Assembly (NCBI RefSeq): GCF_003573695.1
Contig: NC_039358.1
Span: forward strand, 11,656,637-11,720,636
Reading direction: 5' to 3'
DNA from: Papaver somniferum
Lineage: Eukaryota > Streptophyta > Magnoliopsida > Ranunculales > Papaveraceae
DNA length: 64,000 bases
The translations under genes and the position numbers were made by a program. Below the pieces are notes generated by a model. That model ran no database searches. It had not been told where the DNA came from and saw nothing but the letters and a program-made list of their open reading frames with translations. Of this stretch, positions 32,468 through 45,564 are shown one piece after another. Numbering within the stretch: the stretch's first letter is position 1; each line of letters begins with the position of its first letter.

Positions 32468-35400
32468 ATGGTTGATCTTAGGTCAGGCTCAGTTACCAAC
32501 CCTAACCCTAACTCAAACCATGCTAGCACTAGCAACAGTGGTGAAACTCCAGTCACTCTTCCCATTTCCAAAAACGGCGCTGGTACTGCCCCTCAAACCT
32601 ACAATATAGGTGTCCATGCTAAACTAATACTGGTACATGCAACTAGTCACTTTTTGGTCGGACTTCTGAAGAAGTGAGGAATAATCCTTCTACTATATCT
32701 GACCTCATGCAGATGCAAAAAACTCTTTCCCAAACTCAGGGAGATATGGCTGCATCACAAAAATAACTTCTTGCTTATCTGAAGACCTTGATAGAGCTAT
32801 TGTTATCTGGCCGATGTCGACAAGAGAAAGGAAAATCTAAGGAAGTTCCCTCGACCGTTGTTCCTGAAATCACCCCAATCCATGTTCTAGGAGATGATAA
32901 AGTCTGCAACACTTCAGATAATCCACCAGGGAAGGATCAACCTATCTTCATCACTCATGAAGACTAGGAACTCTTTTTGGAGGATCGTGGGAAGGATAAG
33001 ACATCCTCAGTCCATTGTCACCAGCCTCCATATCCTTCTGACGTGCAGAGATTTTTTCTTCCCAATGGTTACACTTCTCCATGTTCACGATTTATGGTAG
33101 AACATGAAATTATCTAGAACACGTTTCACGATTCTTGGAATCATTGGGAGAGCATGAGTATAACTATGTTGTCCGTCAGAAGGAGTTTTTAAATTTTCTG
33201 AAATACAGAGCATACACATGGTACAAAAACATCGCACCAGGATGCATCGCCCGTTGGGGAGAAATTATTAACGCCTTCTATAGAAATACTATTTCGTTTC
33301 AGAACAAGTCACCACTCCGATATGGGATGGATGTTTCATAAAAACAATGAACATCCCAATGATTATGCGAAAATATTCAGAGTCCAAACTTTGGATTTTC
33401 ATTATACAAATATCACTGCAGCTTGTAGAATTGTGCATCAATGGAATAATATCGGTTAACAGATCCTTATTGGAAAATCTCTGATTCCAGACCTTCTCGG
33501 AACTTCATGAAGCATCTAAGCGATCAGCAACTACTGCAACTGCTTTACTGGAAAAGGTAAAAACCTACAAATATTAAGGAACCTCGTGAAACTCGTGACA
33601 GCAAACGTCTTGTCAATAAGCATTACAATATCCAATCTTCTATGAAATTCATTGCTAAAAGGAGCAAAAGGAAAACCACCGAAACACAACAGCACAAGCA
33701 TGCTTCTCCAATATCCCAGGCTCATCCAAAAGCGCAAAGGAAGGATAATCAAGCCCGAAATGCACAAGCCCCGACCCAGCGTCAACAAACAAGACATGAT
33801 CAAACAGACTCAAACTTTGCTCTTCCCATCTAAAAAGTAATCGAGTTACTGGAAGTCTGGGTCCAAGATGGTGCAATCGAATTGACATATATCAGGAGAG
33901 ATCCAACTGAAGAAGAAACGGAAAACCCTAAGTATTGTCGCTTTCGTAGATTTTTTAATCATCTGACAAGTGAATGCAATATTTTGAAACATATCTTCAA
34001 ACAAAAGGTTTAGTTGGGGGAGTTTTATCTGGGAACTGAAATATTGCACAAGGACCCTCTCCCAATCAAGACATTTGCTATTTCCGAGCAACCTGTGAAT
34101 GAAGCAGTTCAATCGTTGGTAGAGCATATATGTGAGTTGCTCTATCTGTCAAATGTACAATGAAAACTATGTTCGCAGGTCTGAACCACATCGTGTCAGG
34201 AAGACGTCTACCCATCCTAGAAATATCTCCTAAAACTCCAGTCATAGCAAGGAAATGTAAGACTAGGGACTAGTTACCACAATCAATATAAAAGGAAATG
34301 AATCTAGGAGAGTGTTGGTTAATGCTGGTACTGCTATCAATGTTTTTCCACTAAAGGCCCAAAGAGTTGCGGGCATCAGTCGACAAGAACAAACCCATTC
34401 TCCTGTTAAAGCATTGCTCGGTCGAACTCGCAAGCATTGCTATCTCAAACTTGTTTGTCAAGTTTAACGACTTAAAAACTTCATTGGGATTCGTAAAGCT
34501 AGGTCCGACTATTTTCTTTGTAGTTGTGTATCCTGATCTTACTATTCTATTGTATTGAGTATAATTTTCTCTAAGATCATCTCGAGATTTATCTACGATA
34601 CGTAAGATATAAAAAGTAATCACAAAGTTCTTCGTCTCAGACTTTGTGGTTCCGCAATAACTTATTCTACACTATATAGTTAAGTTATTGTGATGTGACT
34701 AATATCTAGGCTGCACTCGGTGTTGTAAGACCGGATTATATTAGTTAGTTCATGTTCACCTTGATCTTGAATCAAAAGACGGAACAAACATAATAGACAT
34801 ATCTGTGGGAGACATATTTGTTTATAAGTCTTCGACTTTGAGTCGTAACAACTCTTAGTTGTGGGTGAGATCAGTTAAGGGAATCAAGTGCGCAGGGTCT
34901 TGCGATATTCAAGAGGCATAAGGAACACGACTGTACCTTAATCAGTGGGAGGCTATATTATGTCTCAACTACATGCCAGTCCAAAGTTAAATTATAGTAG
35001 GATAGTGTCTGTAAAGGATTAATACAATTTCGTGTTCAAGTCTGGACTAGGTCCTGGGGTTTTTATGCATTTGCGGTTGCCTCGTTAACAAAACTTATGT
35101 TGTCTGTGTTATTTATTTTCCGCATTATATTTTTATTATATGATTGAAATATCACAGGTTGTGTGTAGATCAATCACAGATGATAAATCCGACCTCGTTT
35201 TTTGGATAAGACTTGATTGACACTTGGACATTGGTCTTTGGTACCATCTGCGTTATTCTCATAATAATCAGGTTTTCTATCTAAGTGATTTATTGATTAC
35301 ATTGATAAAGAGATAAATCTCCTTGATATATTTCATGATTAAGCTCAGTAACTTGGTGCTCTCAAGAATTGTATTGGAGTTTGGTCCATACATATTGCCG

Positions 35401-36270
35401 AACGAAATAGTTGGGTGTGTTTGTTGTACCCCCGCGTTTTCATGTCCCATCTCAATCAGAGACCATGAAGGAGCTCCCATAGATGCTTATGGATACATCA
35501 TCCTCAAGATGAGGATAGGTCCAACCTGGACGGAAAACAAGTTTTATATAATAAGAGAGGATCTAGGATATGACATGATACTTGGACGAACGTGGGTATA
35601 TTTTTACTAGGGGACCACCGACAAAGTACCTTCGATTGCATGCCTCTCTGACAAAGAAAATTATGATCCAGAAGACTTGGTGGACGCTTCATCGTCATGT
35701 CACTTGGAGGAATTCGTAACTATAATGGGGTTGAAAGAAGAACCTGAAGAAGATGTATTGGCATTCATCAAGATATTCTACACTCAGGAAAGTTATATAT
35801 TCTACTAGGAGCTCTGCTGTTGCAAGACGCTATCTGCAATATTTTACCAATTGGCTGAGTTACTCCACCTCAAATTGAGCATCATACTGAGGCACTCATT
35901 GCTGAGATGATGTCCAATCACGGAAAAGAATATCTTGGATATTCCCCCAAAACCTTGAAGGAGTGTCCACATGTGCCATAAAATCGGAAAGCTTTGACGT
36001 CTGCACATACGTGGAATCACATTGTAAAAGGAGTGCCGAACCAATAGAAGATATTCAGGGCAAGGACAATCAATCCTAACAAATTTCATGAAGGAGATTT
36101 AGTTCTCAAAGCAACTAAGCACAATCTTTATTCTATAGTGAACTCCCAACGAGAAGGACCTTTTATGATTTCCAAGTATGTTGTTGGTAGATGCTACAAG
36201 TTAGTTGATATGGATGTCAAGGCAGGTGTGATAGTAATACAAGATAATCGTCTCAAAACATTTGACGCTT
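32468..36270 (+). mobile_element. Degraded Tat/Ogre-like Ty3/gypsy element (split by a solo LTR)
   Basis: In order on plus: an N-terminal MVDLRSGSVTNPNPNSN (32468); gag (33135-33341, FLKYRAYTWYKNIAPG, WGEIINAFYR); a knuckle-like KYCRFRRFFNHLTSEC near 33930, close to the Tat gag motif; a protease cut in two (VLVNAGTAINVFPL before 34400; DAYGYIILKMRIGPTWTE and YDMILGRTWVY at 35480-35610); and an integrase C-terminus at about 36010-36270 (HEGDLVLKATKHN, GPFMISKYVVGRCYKLVDMD). Frameshifts and stops are frequent, and reverse transcriptase, RNase H and most of integrase are missing. It is a dead fragment. Confidence 0.7.
34404..35442 (+). mobile_element. Solo LTR inserted in the Tat/Ogre-like protease
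   Basis: Starts TGTTAAAGCATTGCTCGG and ends CCCGCGTTTTCA, 1039 bp. It is flanked by TCTCC (34399-34403) and TGTCC (35443-35447), a 5-bp target duplication with one difference. Gypsy protease codons continue on both sides (THSP before, PISIRDHEG after), so the boundaries are well fixed. No internal coding region remains, consistent with recombination between two LTRs. Confidence 0.85.
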
Positions 36271-36681
36271 GAGACATTCGGCGTTTGAGATATTCGATGT
36301 TTGAAGCACGAACGTCTAAAACATCTGAAGTTTTCATTTAGGATTTTCTTTCACCTGTATTTTCAATTCCTCCAAAACATATGCAATAGTTTCATTCAAT
36401 GATTGAATTAATTCCCTTTCAGCAATTAATCATAGTTCATTTACTTAAAGAAAGTCTCTATCAAATCCAAAAGAAAATCCCGACAACTGTCATTCATCTA
36501 CTTACCCAAAACTAACAAAAAAATCAAAATAAAATAAAACCTCACATATCTCAGGAGTTTAAGTATATAGTTCAAGAGATCATGGAATGAAAACTAAATA
36601 AAATTGGCAAAGTATGGTTTTTGCTCTTCATAAAGCGCCATCTCCATATTCTGCAAAGTAGCCTTTTCCAACTCCATCTCT
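36271..36681. other. Spacer, nothing recognised
   Basis: AT-rich sequence after the integrase fragment (GACGCTTGAGAC, CGTTTGAGATATTCG repeats at 36265-36310). No gene seen. Confidence 0.35.
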
Positions 36682-38650
36682 CTAGTAAGGCATCTTCATC
36701 CCCCTTTCCATTACAGCATCACTGGAAAGAGGTACTCTTTTCTTTCGTGTCTCCTTGGTGACATCAATTTTTTGACAAAGCCACCCCACGTAAAAATCGT
36801 ATCCTTCAGAAGTCTTTAAATCGTATTCCCTATCAAATAATACATCTTCAGTGACGGTACCTATAGCTCTGGTTCGTATGTCATTTATGACACACAACAT
36901 ATCTTCTACTCGGATTATTATCAGAAAGTAAACATGCTCACACTCCTTGATAGTTGCAATGTGATAGTATCTTCGCCATATTTCACGACACAAGTAAGCA
37001 TCTAGTGAAGACGATAAATCCACCCACTATTTCATGATACTTGAGTGGATCGCCGAATGGAGGTTCCAAAGCAACACCCGCATTAGGATATTCATGCAAC
37101 ACCATACGAGTCTCCATTATCATATTAATATCTTCCATCTCTGGAGTGCCATCAACTTGAATTGTAGTATCTCCTATGGATTTAAAAATAACATCTTTAT
37201 GACCCTGAGGAGCATAGATAGTTGTATCACCACTTTGGTTCACAAGAATTCTCATGTCATCATTATTACCCTCATTATCCTCTATCTCGTCGTTTTGCAC
37301 CTAATACGACAAATATGAGTTAGAGTGCTTCAAGCGTGGAATTCAAATGGAAATCATAATATTTATAACGTAAGTAAAATAATATCATAAAAATTCTTCA
37401 TTAGGCATCCAAGACACAAGAAAATAGTATAAGGACCAAAAAAATACGTTTTTTTGACACAAATTGTCTGAGACAATTTTGAACTGTTCTGTACAAAATG
37501 CAGAAATATGAGCAATTGGAAAGGAATCTAAGGATGGGTAATATTTATTATCTTCGTATGGATGTCCTCTACAATATATACAAAACTCAAAGCAATTGGA
37601 TGAATGAGCTAAAATATGTGGACGAAACATCAAACAACATGACAACTGAAAAGTTTCTGAAAACTTCCTGGAAGTTTACTGTTTCATCGATTTCGACCCC
37701 TAAACGGGCTCAAAACCCAAAAATATTCTTTGAAAATCCTAGGAAATTTCTCGAGAATCAAAAATTTACGGTAGATCACAAAAAACTGATTTAAATAAAG
37801 ATTTTACAGCGTGTTTGCTAAATGATCGAATTCTGAATTTTCTAACGACGTATTATGGAAAGGTTTATCATTCATTCATTCATATGTATCCTCATTCATT
37901 CAATCACAAATCATCAATTCCATACTTTTATGAAGATAATATAATATGGATACTTACTTGGATGGTCTCCGAACCGTCCGGAGTAATCATTATTTCCGGT
38001 GTTACCATTAGAATCACCATTACCTCCATTCGGTTCGAATCGTGGTGGTTTCCTTCCTTATCATTCTCCGAAGACGAATAAACATCATCATTACCTCAGT
38101 CTTCAAGAGAAATCTCCTCCTATAAACAATAATAACAAACATTATTGTTTCATCAAGAGATATCACTAATGATTGTGAAAAAAAAATGTTTGCATCAACT
38201 TCTTCATCTTCATCAGTTTCATGAATTGATTGAACAGTTAGGTGAATCGAAGACCTAAATACTTTATGGAGAAAAACCCTGGAGTAAGGTAACAAAATAT
38301 TTGTTTTACGATCCTAACTTTGCGTAGAAAAAGTTATAAATGAAGAAGCATTAATGACTAACCATAGACAGGGATGACGACTTCACAATATTTGTTAACA
38401 TCCAATTAGTCCTGCTTCTGATTTTTCCATCCTGGGGATTTTTCCCAATATTAATGAAGTTTGCATCAATCCGAGGCCTCACAACATGCTCATCCTATAA
38501 TAATGATTGATGGAATGATTAGATCTATAATTATCACAATTCTACAAAAAATAAATAAATAAGAAAAATACTTACATGTGAAGATCCTGGAATTATTTTT
38601 CGCTTGTCATCAGGAATTGGCTCGATCGAAAATCATCGGTTGCGATGAAT
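36682..38650 (-). pseudogene. Unrecognised intron-containing gene remnant
   Basis: Several minus-strand pieces look like exons. One ends ...PIPDDKRKIIPGSSH at a GTAAGT donor (38576). Exon 38363-38494 is an exact 44 codons (DEHVVRPRIDANFINIGKNP...) between a TATAG acceptor and a GTTAGT donor. Exon 37958-38119 ends at GTAAGT but has a stop and frame change. The last exon starts near 37308 after TATTAG and runs to 36682, with one frameshift near 37010 (VALEPPFGDPLKYHE then SSSLDAYLCREIWRRYYHI). I do not recognise the protein. It may be a passenger of mobile DNA or a decayed host gene. Confidence 0.4.
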
Positions 38651-39101
38651 GGACGGTCAACACAAAATTATGAAGACACCCGTGTTACTCATACCAAAAT
38701 TATACAAGTAAACAAGTATTTACGCCAGTTCGCATGTGTGCGATCTAAGTAAGTGCTAAGATGTTCAACTGACGGTCTACCAACTCGAACAGACGGGACA
38801 CATTGATCAAGGCCCATATATCGCGTCGCACTGTCAATATTATATTCTTACACAATAAATTTTCATCGCATCACAGATACTAAATTGCCAGGAGAACAAA
38901 TCAACATAAAAGATGTTTCACCATCTCTAAGGTCTGTGCCGGATTCAAAAATGATGTTCTTTTCAGCATTAAAAGTAATCGACCGACAAATAAAAGTAGG
39001 AGCATAAACCCATGTGCATAAATTAAAATCGGACTCATTGTCCAACAAATTGACGAGAAGTGTTTTTGACCCAGAAAGCTTCGTAGACCAGCACAAGATC
39101 C
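38651..39101. other. Spacer left of the copia LTR
   Basis: A minus-strand open frame (38863-39150) overlaps the LTR end and has no recognisable domain. Nothing else seen. Confidence 0.3.
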
Positions 39102-41723
39102 TGAAAAAGCGGGGGGGTCTAACAACCACACCCAATATTTCTTTAGGCAATCTGTATGGACTAACTCCAATATAATTCCGAGATAATCAATTATACAGTA
39201 AGACTCAATCAAGGAAATATATCCAAGAGTTATATCTATATTTCTCAATTCAATCTGCAATCGAACAAATAGGAATTTGTGAGCCTAATTGATATGAGAA
39301 ATAACTTTGATGGTATCGAAGACCAATATCCAAGTGACAATCAATTCCAATCCACCAAGAACTGTTGGATTTATCAATTGAATGATCTACGCAACACCTG
39401 TGATGTTTCAATTATATAAACAAATATAATGTGGAAAAGAAATAACACAGAAACCAGAAATTTTGTTAACGAGGAAACTGAAAATGCAAAAAAAAAACCT
39501 GGACCTAGTCCATATTTGAACACGACATTGTATTAAGCCGCAACAGACACTAGCCTACTACAAGTTAACTTCGGACTAGAATATAGTTGAGCCCTAACCA
39601 ATCTTACACTTATCAAGGTACAATCGCGTTGCTTACACCTCTGAACCCAGCAGGAATTTACGCACTTGATTCCCTTAGATGATCTCACCCACAACCAAGA
39701 GTTTCTATGACCCAAAGTCGAAGACTTATAAAAAAATGTGTCTCCCACATAAAAGTCTATTCTGATAGATAAATCTGTCTCCCATAGAAGTACCTATGAC
39801 CTCTTAAGATAAATCAAGGTGCACAAGAACCAATTGATAATACGGTCTTACAACACCGAGTGAAGCCTAAAAATATCAATCACCTCACAATAACTTAACC
39901 ATATGGTAGTGGAACAAGTTATTGTGGAATCACAAAGAATGAGACAAAGATCTTTGTGATGACTTTTTATATCTTACCTATGGGAGATAAATCTCGAGCA
40001 AATCTTAGAGAAGATAGTACTCAATACGATAGAAGATGTAAGATCAGAATACGCAACTATAGAGAAAATAGTTGGATATGGTTTCAGAATCCCAATGAAG
40101 TCTTCTAGTTGTTAACCTACACGGTTTTGGAAAAACCTAGGCTAAAGGAGAATCGACTCTAGTACGCAACTAGTATCACACAGAAGTGTGTGGGTTAGGT
40201 TCTCCAGTTGCTAGAGTTCTCCCTTATATAGCTTTCAAATCAGGGTTTCTTACAATCAAAGCTAGGTTAGCTTATTAACAAAATTATTCAATATTCACCG
40301 TTAGATGAAAACCTGATTTAAGATTCAAGCTAAGTTTGCTTAAAACCAAATAAATCTCTCTCCACCGTTAGATGGTCTTATCTTGTTACACACAAATGAA
40401 ATATACTTATATTTCGATATGGGTAGTCGTACCCAAACGTGTATATTGGATTGGCTCATGAACAATTAATTGTTCTTAACCACATTCATCTAACATATCT
40501 AGATTAACTATGATGATAAATCAATCATAAAAGATAATCAAATGAATCAAATTGTGTTTCTCATAGAGTTGTTCAATTTTATATTCTCATAGAAGTATAT
40601 AAGAACAGTTGAAGTAAAATCGGGTTGATTTATGATTATACAAAGTACTTAATCAAGAATCAATTAATGAACATTTTAGTCATGGTTTGTAAAAGATTGC
40701 ATTCCTTAATTTATAAACATATTTATTCATGAGTATGAGAACATACTTAATCGATTTTAGAACATGAACCACTTAAGTTTGCAAACGGGTATGCATACTT
40801 AAGTTCCGGACTTTGGCCTTGACCAACAGTTTGCGAACGGGTACTCATACTGTTGTTCAGGACCTAATTCAGGTGAAACCATTTGCAAAAGGATAAACAT
40901 ACTTGGTTCCCGGAATGACTCAGGTGAAAACTTTTGCGAACAGGTATGCATGCTTGGTTCCCGTACTTTAACAGTTAAAACCGTCCGCATACCAATATGC
41001 AAACTTGGTTTCCGGTCCTGAATCATACCACGACAGTTTATATACAAGTACAAATATTGTGATGTATCCAGACATGGGTTTTAGCTCTTAACTCGCATTT
41101 CAATCATTGAAACATTCTTAGAAGACGACAAATGGCTGTTTCACACAAACCATTAAGATGTCTCACATAAATTATGATCAATATAAACTTTCCGAGTCGA
41201 CATCAAATGAATGTCTCACACAAATCATGTAAGAGTTTCAAGACAATTTCCACATTATCATATTTTGACTTATAATTCAGTTTCCAACAAATAAATTGTT
41301 TCCAACTAAACACGTCAAGAATAATGATGAACGTAGATAAGGCGAAAAGCTACCAACATATTTCAAGAAATAGATAAGTGATTTAAACTCAGATCGATAT
41401 ATCAAATGTGTATAATATGAAAGTTTATACACTATACGACTTTGTCTCAATAGGAGATAGAATATAATAAAATAGACTTCTGAGTGATATATAAATTTTA
41501 GTCTCCACATACCTTTCGTTGTTGAAGTTCCTCCAAGTTCTTCAGCAGATCTTCATCTTCAGTTGTAAACTCCTTGAAATCTAAAGCTCAACTACACAAT
41601 CTATCCTAATCCGAAACTCCTATAGGTAGACTAGAAATCAAGAGTATAGTTTTGATCAACTAAACTTGACAAACAAGCTTGAGATATCAATGCTTGCGAG
41701 TTCGACCGAGAAATGCTCTAAAA
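39102..41723 (-). repeat. 3' LTR of the SIRE-like copia fragment
   Basis: About 2.6 kb. The minus strand starts near TTTTAGAGCATTTCTCGGTCG (expected TGTTAGAGC) at 41723 and ends ...CCCGCTTTTTCA at 39102. It contains a 52-bp tandem array at 40785-41015 (GCGAACGGGTATGCATACTT-like units). Confidence 0.7.
40785..41015. repeat. ~52-bp tandem array in the copia LTR
   Basis: Five degenerate units, each starting GCGAACGGGTA(T/C)GCATACTT or a variant, at roughly 40785, 40831, 40882, 40934 and 40984. It corresponds in position to the array at 8295-8669 but with diverged unit sequence. Confidence 0.6.
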
Positions 41724-41736
41724 ATTTCCCCCTTTG
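41724..41736 (-). other. Polypurine tract of the copia fragment
   Basis: The minus strand reads GACAAAGGGGGAAATT directly upstream of the LTR. A second purine tract (GACAAAAAGGGGGAGAA) lies at about 42112-42129, a doubled arrangement I associate with SIRE-type elements. Confidence 0.7.
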
Positions 41737-44229
41737 TCAATTTTAGTGACAAAACTATCAAAACATATGAATTACAAAATAAATAAAAACTTTGTAGCTT
41801 CTCATCCATCATGCGTGATTTCCTTGGTTCTTCAATATTCCTTGAATTCTTCGTCGCTCCAAGTACTGTAGTGATTCTGAACGTGTTTAACTCAGCATCA
41901 TTGTTGTTGAAGATCCGTATCCATAACAATAAGAAAACAGTTGTTCTCAATTATTATTATATTGTGTCATAGTATTATTACACATCATCAAAGTCCAATT
42001 GTACCACAACTTTGAAAATAATACTATGGTGATATGTGTCTCATAATGAAAACCAGTCTCCCTTACATAATGACCCGGAAACCATATGTATGTAGTGTGA
42101 ACTTTAAAATAATTCTCCCCCTTTTTGTCAATATTAATTGGCAAAGGTACAAAAATTATGGGATCATAATGAAATTTTCATAGAGATACGTCATGACTAA
42201 AAGAGAACATATCAACTTTGTTTCGATGATTTCACATAGTCGAAACTTGGTTTATTCATCAAGGAGTTTATAGATATAAGATAACTCCTATAATATTACA
42301 TAGTTGCACTCCCCACAAAGATTTGGAAATTAAGCACAAGTTCAATTAAGAACTCTCCCCCATAAAATGTCATTCCATAAAGAACAACAAGAGCGACCTT
42401 AGTTTCAAAATAAAAGAAGGATTTCTTTGGACATTAACAAATCTCATGAAAACATGAATTTGTATCTAGAAAACTTGAATAAATTAACTACAAGAAAACC
42501 TCATAGATTAATTTAATCAGAACTGCTCAACGTAAGAAAAACTTATGGAGCCATACAATGCTTTCACATAAAGTGGACCAGGGAGAGATCAATGCTGCAG
42601 AATGTTCAAAAGTTTATTTTATTTTCCATCAATATTTTCATAATGACATAATAGACTTAACTTTTGAGCATATATTAAATAATCACAGTTCACGAACGTA
42701 AACACTCATACCCCAAAAAATATTATTGCAATATATGAAATCAATAAAGAATAATACTCCAAAATCATCATCCAAATAATATAGAGTTTAAATAAATAAA
42801 TCTAAAACATTGTTAGATGATAAAATTGTTGGAAATATCTATGTGTTATCACAATAATGGCTATATCAAACCCTAGTTATTCTTCTTAAACATAAGAAAA
42901 TAAATTCTTAAACCAGAATTTTACTAGACATTAAGATTCTTGAAAAATTATTTATCGTCCCCGAACTCCTTGTCGTCAACATACATTGGAACATAAGGTT
43001 CATGAAGAAAGGATTCAATTCCAACGAACCTTCTTGACTGATATCGAACCAGGGCCTTCTGAATTTTAAGTGTTTGAACAATAGCCTTTATTTACTGCAT
43101 CTCAATCCTTGTTTCTTTCAACTCTTCAAGAACACCATAAAATTTCTAAATATTCGAGGGGTTATGCCTTGGTTTCTTCATATTCTTTCTTTTTCTCTTC
43201 AAGGTTGTAGACGGATGAGATTTACCTTTTTCCTTCATGATTGATGGCTTAACAATCATATTAACATATTTTCCATCAGAAGATATGATGCTGGAGTCTC
43301 CATAAGGAATTGTGAGAAAAATACACAACCCTAGCTCCACAACAATATTTTGATAAAAGAGTCTTCAGGGAAGGAAAAAGAATGTAGGGTTACAGAACCT
43401 ATATAGAGTAAGTAGGATTCACATACGACCAACTCCCAACCCTATAAAACGCAGAATTTTCGTTTTTAACGCTCTTTTAATGATCAAACAGGGTATACCT
43501 TTTCAATACCATAAAAAGATCAACAGAAATCCAGAAAGTAATAGAAAAAAAGTAAACACCAAATTTTCCTTTTCTAATGCCTGATTGTTCCAAAATTCCC
43601 ATATCTTTAAATTCAGGCAAGAGAGACGAGATGCACCTTCAACACAATTAGGATGTGTTGGGTGAACAATAATTTGTATACCGTGTGATTCCTGTACGGA
43701 AATCTTCATACCATGTTTCACAGTTTGTTTAGACGTAGTTCTTTTCTGTAGAAATCCAACTTTTTCTTTAGAAATTAACTTCTTCATAGGTGAGTTACAT
43801 TTACATACCTCAGATGGATTTTAATTTAGAACAAGTTTGTGCTTGTTTGCTAGATGATTTGCTCTCCGTTGCAGTTTTTTTAACATATCTCGCTTTATGA
43901 TTGTACTTGATACAATTAGCGAGGTCATGGACCTTAATAGCAAAATAAGAGCATGTTAATGTGGAGGAAGGTTCAGGCACCATAGGCGAACATGCTAAAC
44001 ATATTGAAGTACCTGAAACATGTGAGAGAGAGTTTTAGTAGATAGAGTAAAATCCATTTTATCCTCCAAAGTGATTGAAGAAGTTTCTCCAGAAAGAACA
44101 TCAGGATTGATATGAGTATTGCTACAATCATCAAAATTGATATTTTCACAAAGGAGTGCTACACCTGATTTATCATCTTCAGTCGAATCGTAGTGATCAG
44201 ACGTTTCATCAGAGCTACAGCAAGACCTC
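41737..44229 (-). other. Internal region of the copia fragment without pol
   Basis: Minus-strand open frames at 43146-43340 and 43503-43787 (TTSKQTVKHGMKISVQE) have no polymerase or integrase motifs. They may be remains of the extra 3' ORF of SIRE-type elements; that is a guess. Confidence 0.4.
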
Positions 44230-44819
44230 TGTTTCCAGTGTATTTTCTACGATTTGGACATTCATTTGAAAAATGACCAAAACCTTTGCACTTGAAGAAC
44301 TATGGCATATCCTCATCATCGGTGTCGACATTATCCCTGTTTTTGGGAGGAATACAATCATGAGGCTTAACTGATGATCTGGGTTTACTCTTATGAACCG
44401 TTTAATTTTCTTTAAAAGAAGATCTCTAAACTGTCTTGTGATCAGAGAGACTGAATTATCAAGATCTTCATCTAAGAAATCAGTCTCAATGGGATCAACC
44501 AGAGAGTTTCCAACACTTTTACTTGTATTAAGTTATTTAGTGTTCTTTTGTGCTTTGTAGGCAATATCCTTTCTTGATATAGATATGTGCTCATGATCAA
44601 ATATCTTCAACTTTCCAACAAGAGTGTTTCTGGAAAGTGCATCGAGGTTATTTCCTTCAACGATGGCATGTTTCTTAGAATCGTATCTAGCTGGCAACGA
44701 TCTGAGAATGTTCATCACAATGTCCTTTTCAGGAATAATCTTACCCAATGCAAAAGATGCATTAACAATTTCAGACACTTTTGTGACTAAACTCATTAAA
44801 TGAATCTTCATCAGCCATG
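44230..44819 (-). pseudogene. Copia gag fragment
   Basis: The minus strand reads VSEIVNASFALGKIIPEKD, then VMNILRSLPARYDSKKHAI, then LVGKLKIFDHE, the UBN2-type gag core. A zinc-knuckle remnant near 44240-44300 reads FFKCKGFGHFSNECPN with a TAG just before it and Phe in place of the first Cys. Frameshift near 44790. Confidence 0.75.
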
Positions 44820-45114
44820 GAAAAGACGAAGTCATTCCATGACAAAATGATTTCTCGGAAAAGTTTTGTTGTGGGACAGAAAGTCTTTTTATTCAATTCT
44901 CGTATTAAGCTATTTCTTGGTAAGCTACGGTCCCGACGGGTGGGACCATTTTTTGTTACTAATGTTTTTCCTCATGGAGCAGTTAAAGTGTCTAGTCCCA
45001 AAACCGGGAAATTTTCAAGATCAACGACCATAGACTGAAGCCATACTACGAGAACTTCACCATAGTGGATGTCGATGAGATTGAGATTCGGGATTCGCTC
45101 CCTATGGAGGATTA
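44820..45114 (+). pseudogene. Athila-like gypsy integrase C-terminus
   Basis: The plus strand reads [54 protein letters not shown], the usual end of plant Athila-type pol. It then shifts frame to [11 protein letters not shown] and ends at TAA near 45114. The upstream part of pol is missing at the junction with the copia fragment. Confidence 0.8.
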
Positions 45115-45564
45115 ATGGGAATGAGTACTAAGTCAGGATGAGGACGTTAAGCTAAGTGGTGGGTGGGAGGCAACCCACTGGTTTTGTATTTTATCTCTAT
45201 TTTTCTTAGTTTTGCATATCATATTTTTATTTCCCACCTTATTTTCTTTTCATGACTCAATTACATTGAGGACAATGTAAAGTTTAAGTGTGGGCGAGTA
45301 TTTTACATATAGAGTTTTTAGCCTTTTCAGTCGAATTTTTTAAAATTTTTGTAAATATTTGCATAAAAACCTTCAATCTGTAGAGATTTTAGAGTCACTA
45401 ATATACTTCTATCTATGTTTATATACGGAATTCTTATCAAAATAATGGAATTTGGAATTGCTAGAGAATACTACAAATTAGGTGTTATGAATCTTTGGGG
45501 GAAGTCATTTACTGTTTGTGGCTCCACTTAACCATGCCGATGGCGAATTAGGTGCAGGGGGAAA
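45115..45564 (+). other. 3' untranslated region and polypurine tract of the gypsy element
   Basis: Contains GGTGGGAGGCAACCCAC (45158-45180) and TTGAGGACAATGTAAAGTTT followed by AAGTGTGGG (45266-45295), hallmarks of Athila-type 3' regions. The tract CAGGGGGAAA (45554-45564) precedes the LTR start. Confidence 0.65.

Larger units (their letters stand above)
39102..44819 (-). mobile_element. Copia (SIRE/Maximus-like) element fragment with gag but no pol
   Basis: Minus-strand order: gag (44819 down to about 44230), non-pol internal sequence, two polypurine tracts, 3' LTR (39102-41723). Reverse transcriptase and integrase motifs are absent in the 2.5 kb between the gag knuckle and the LTR. The high-coordinate end is cut sharply at 44819/44820 against plus-strand gypsy integrase sequence, and no 5' LTR is present. 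It resembles the TR-GAG type of non-autonomous element, or a large internal deletion. Confidence 0.6.

Noticed and set aside
40785..41015. CRISPR-like look of a regular ~52-bp array
   Set aside because: Units are degenerate, without constant repeat and unique spacer, and the DNA is a plant LTR.
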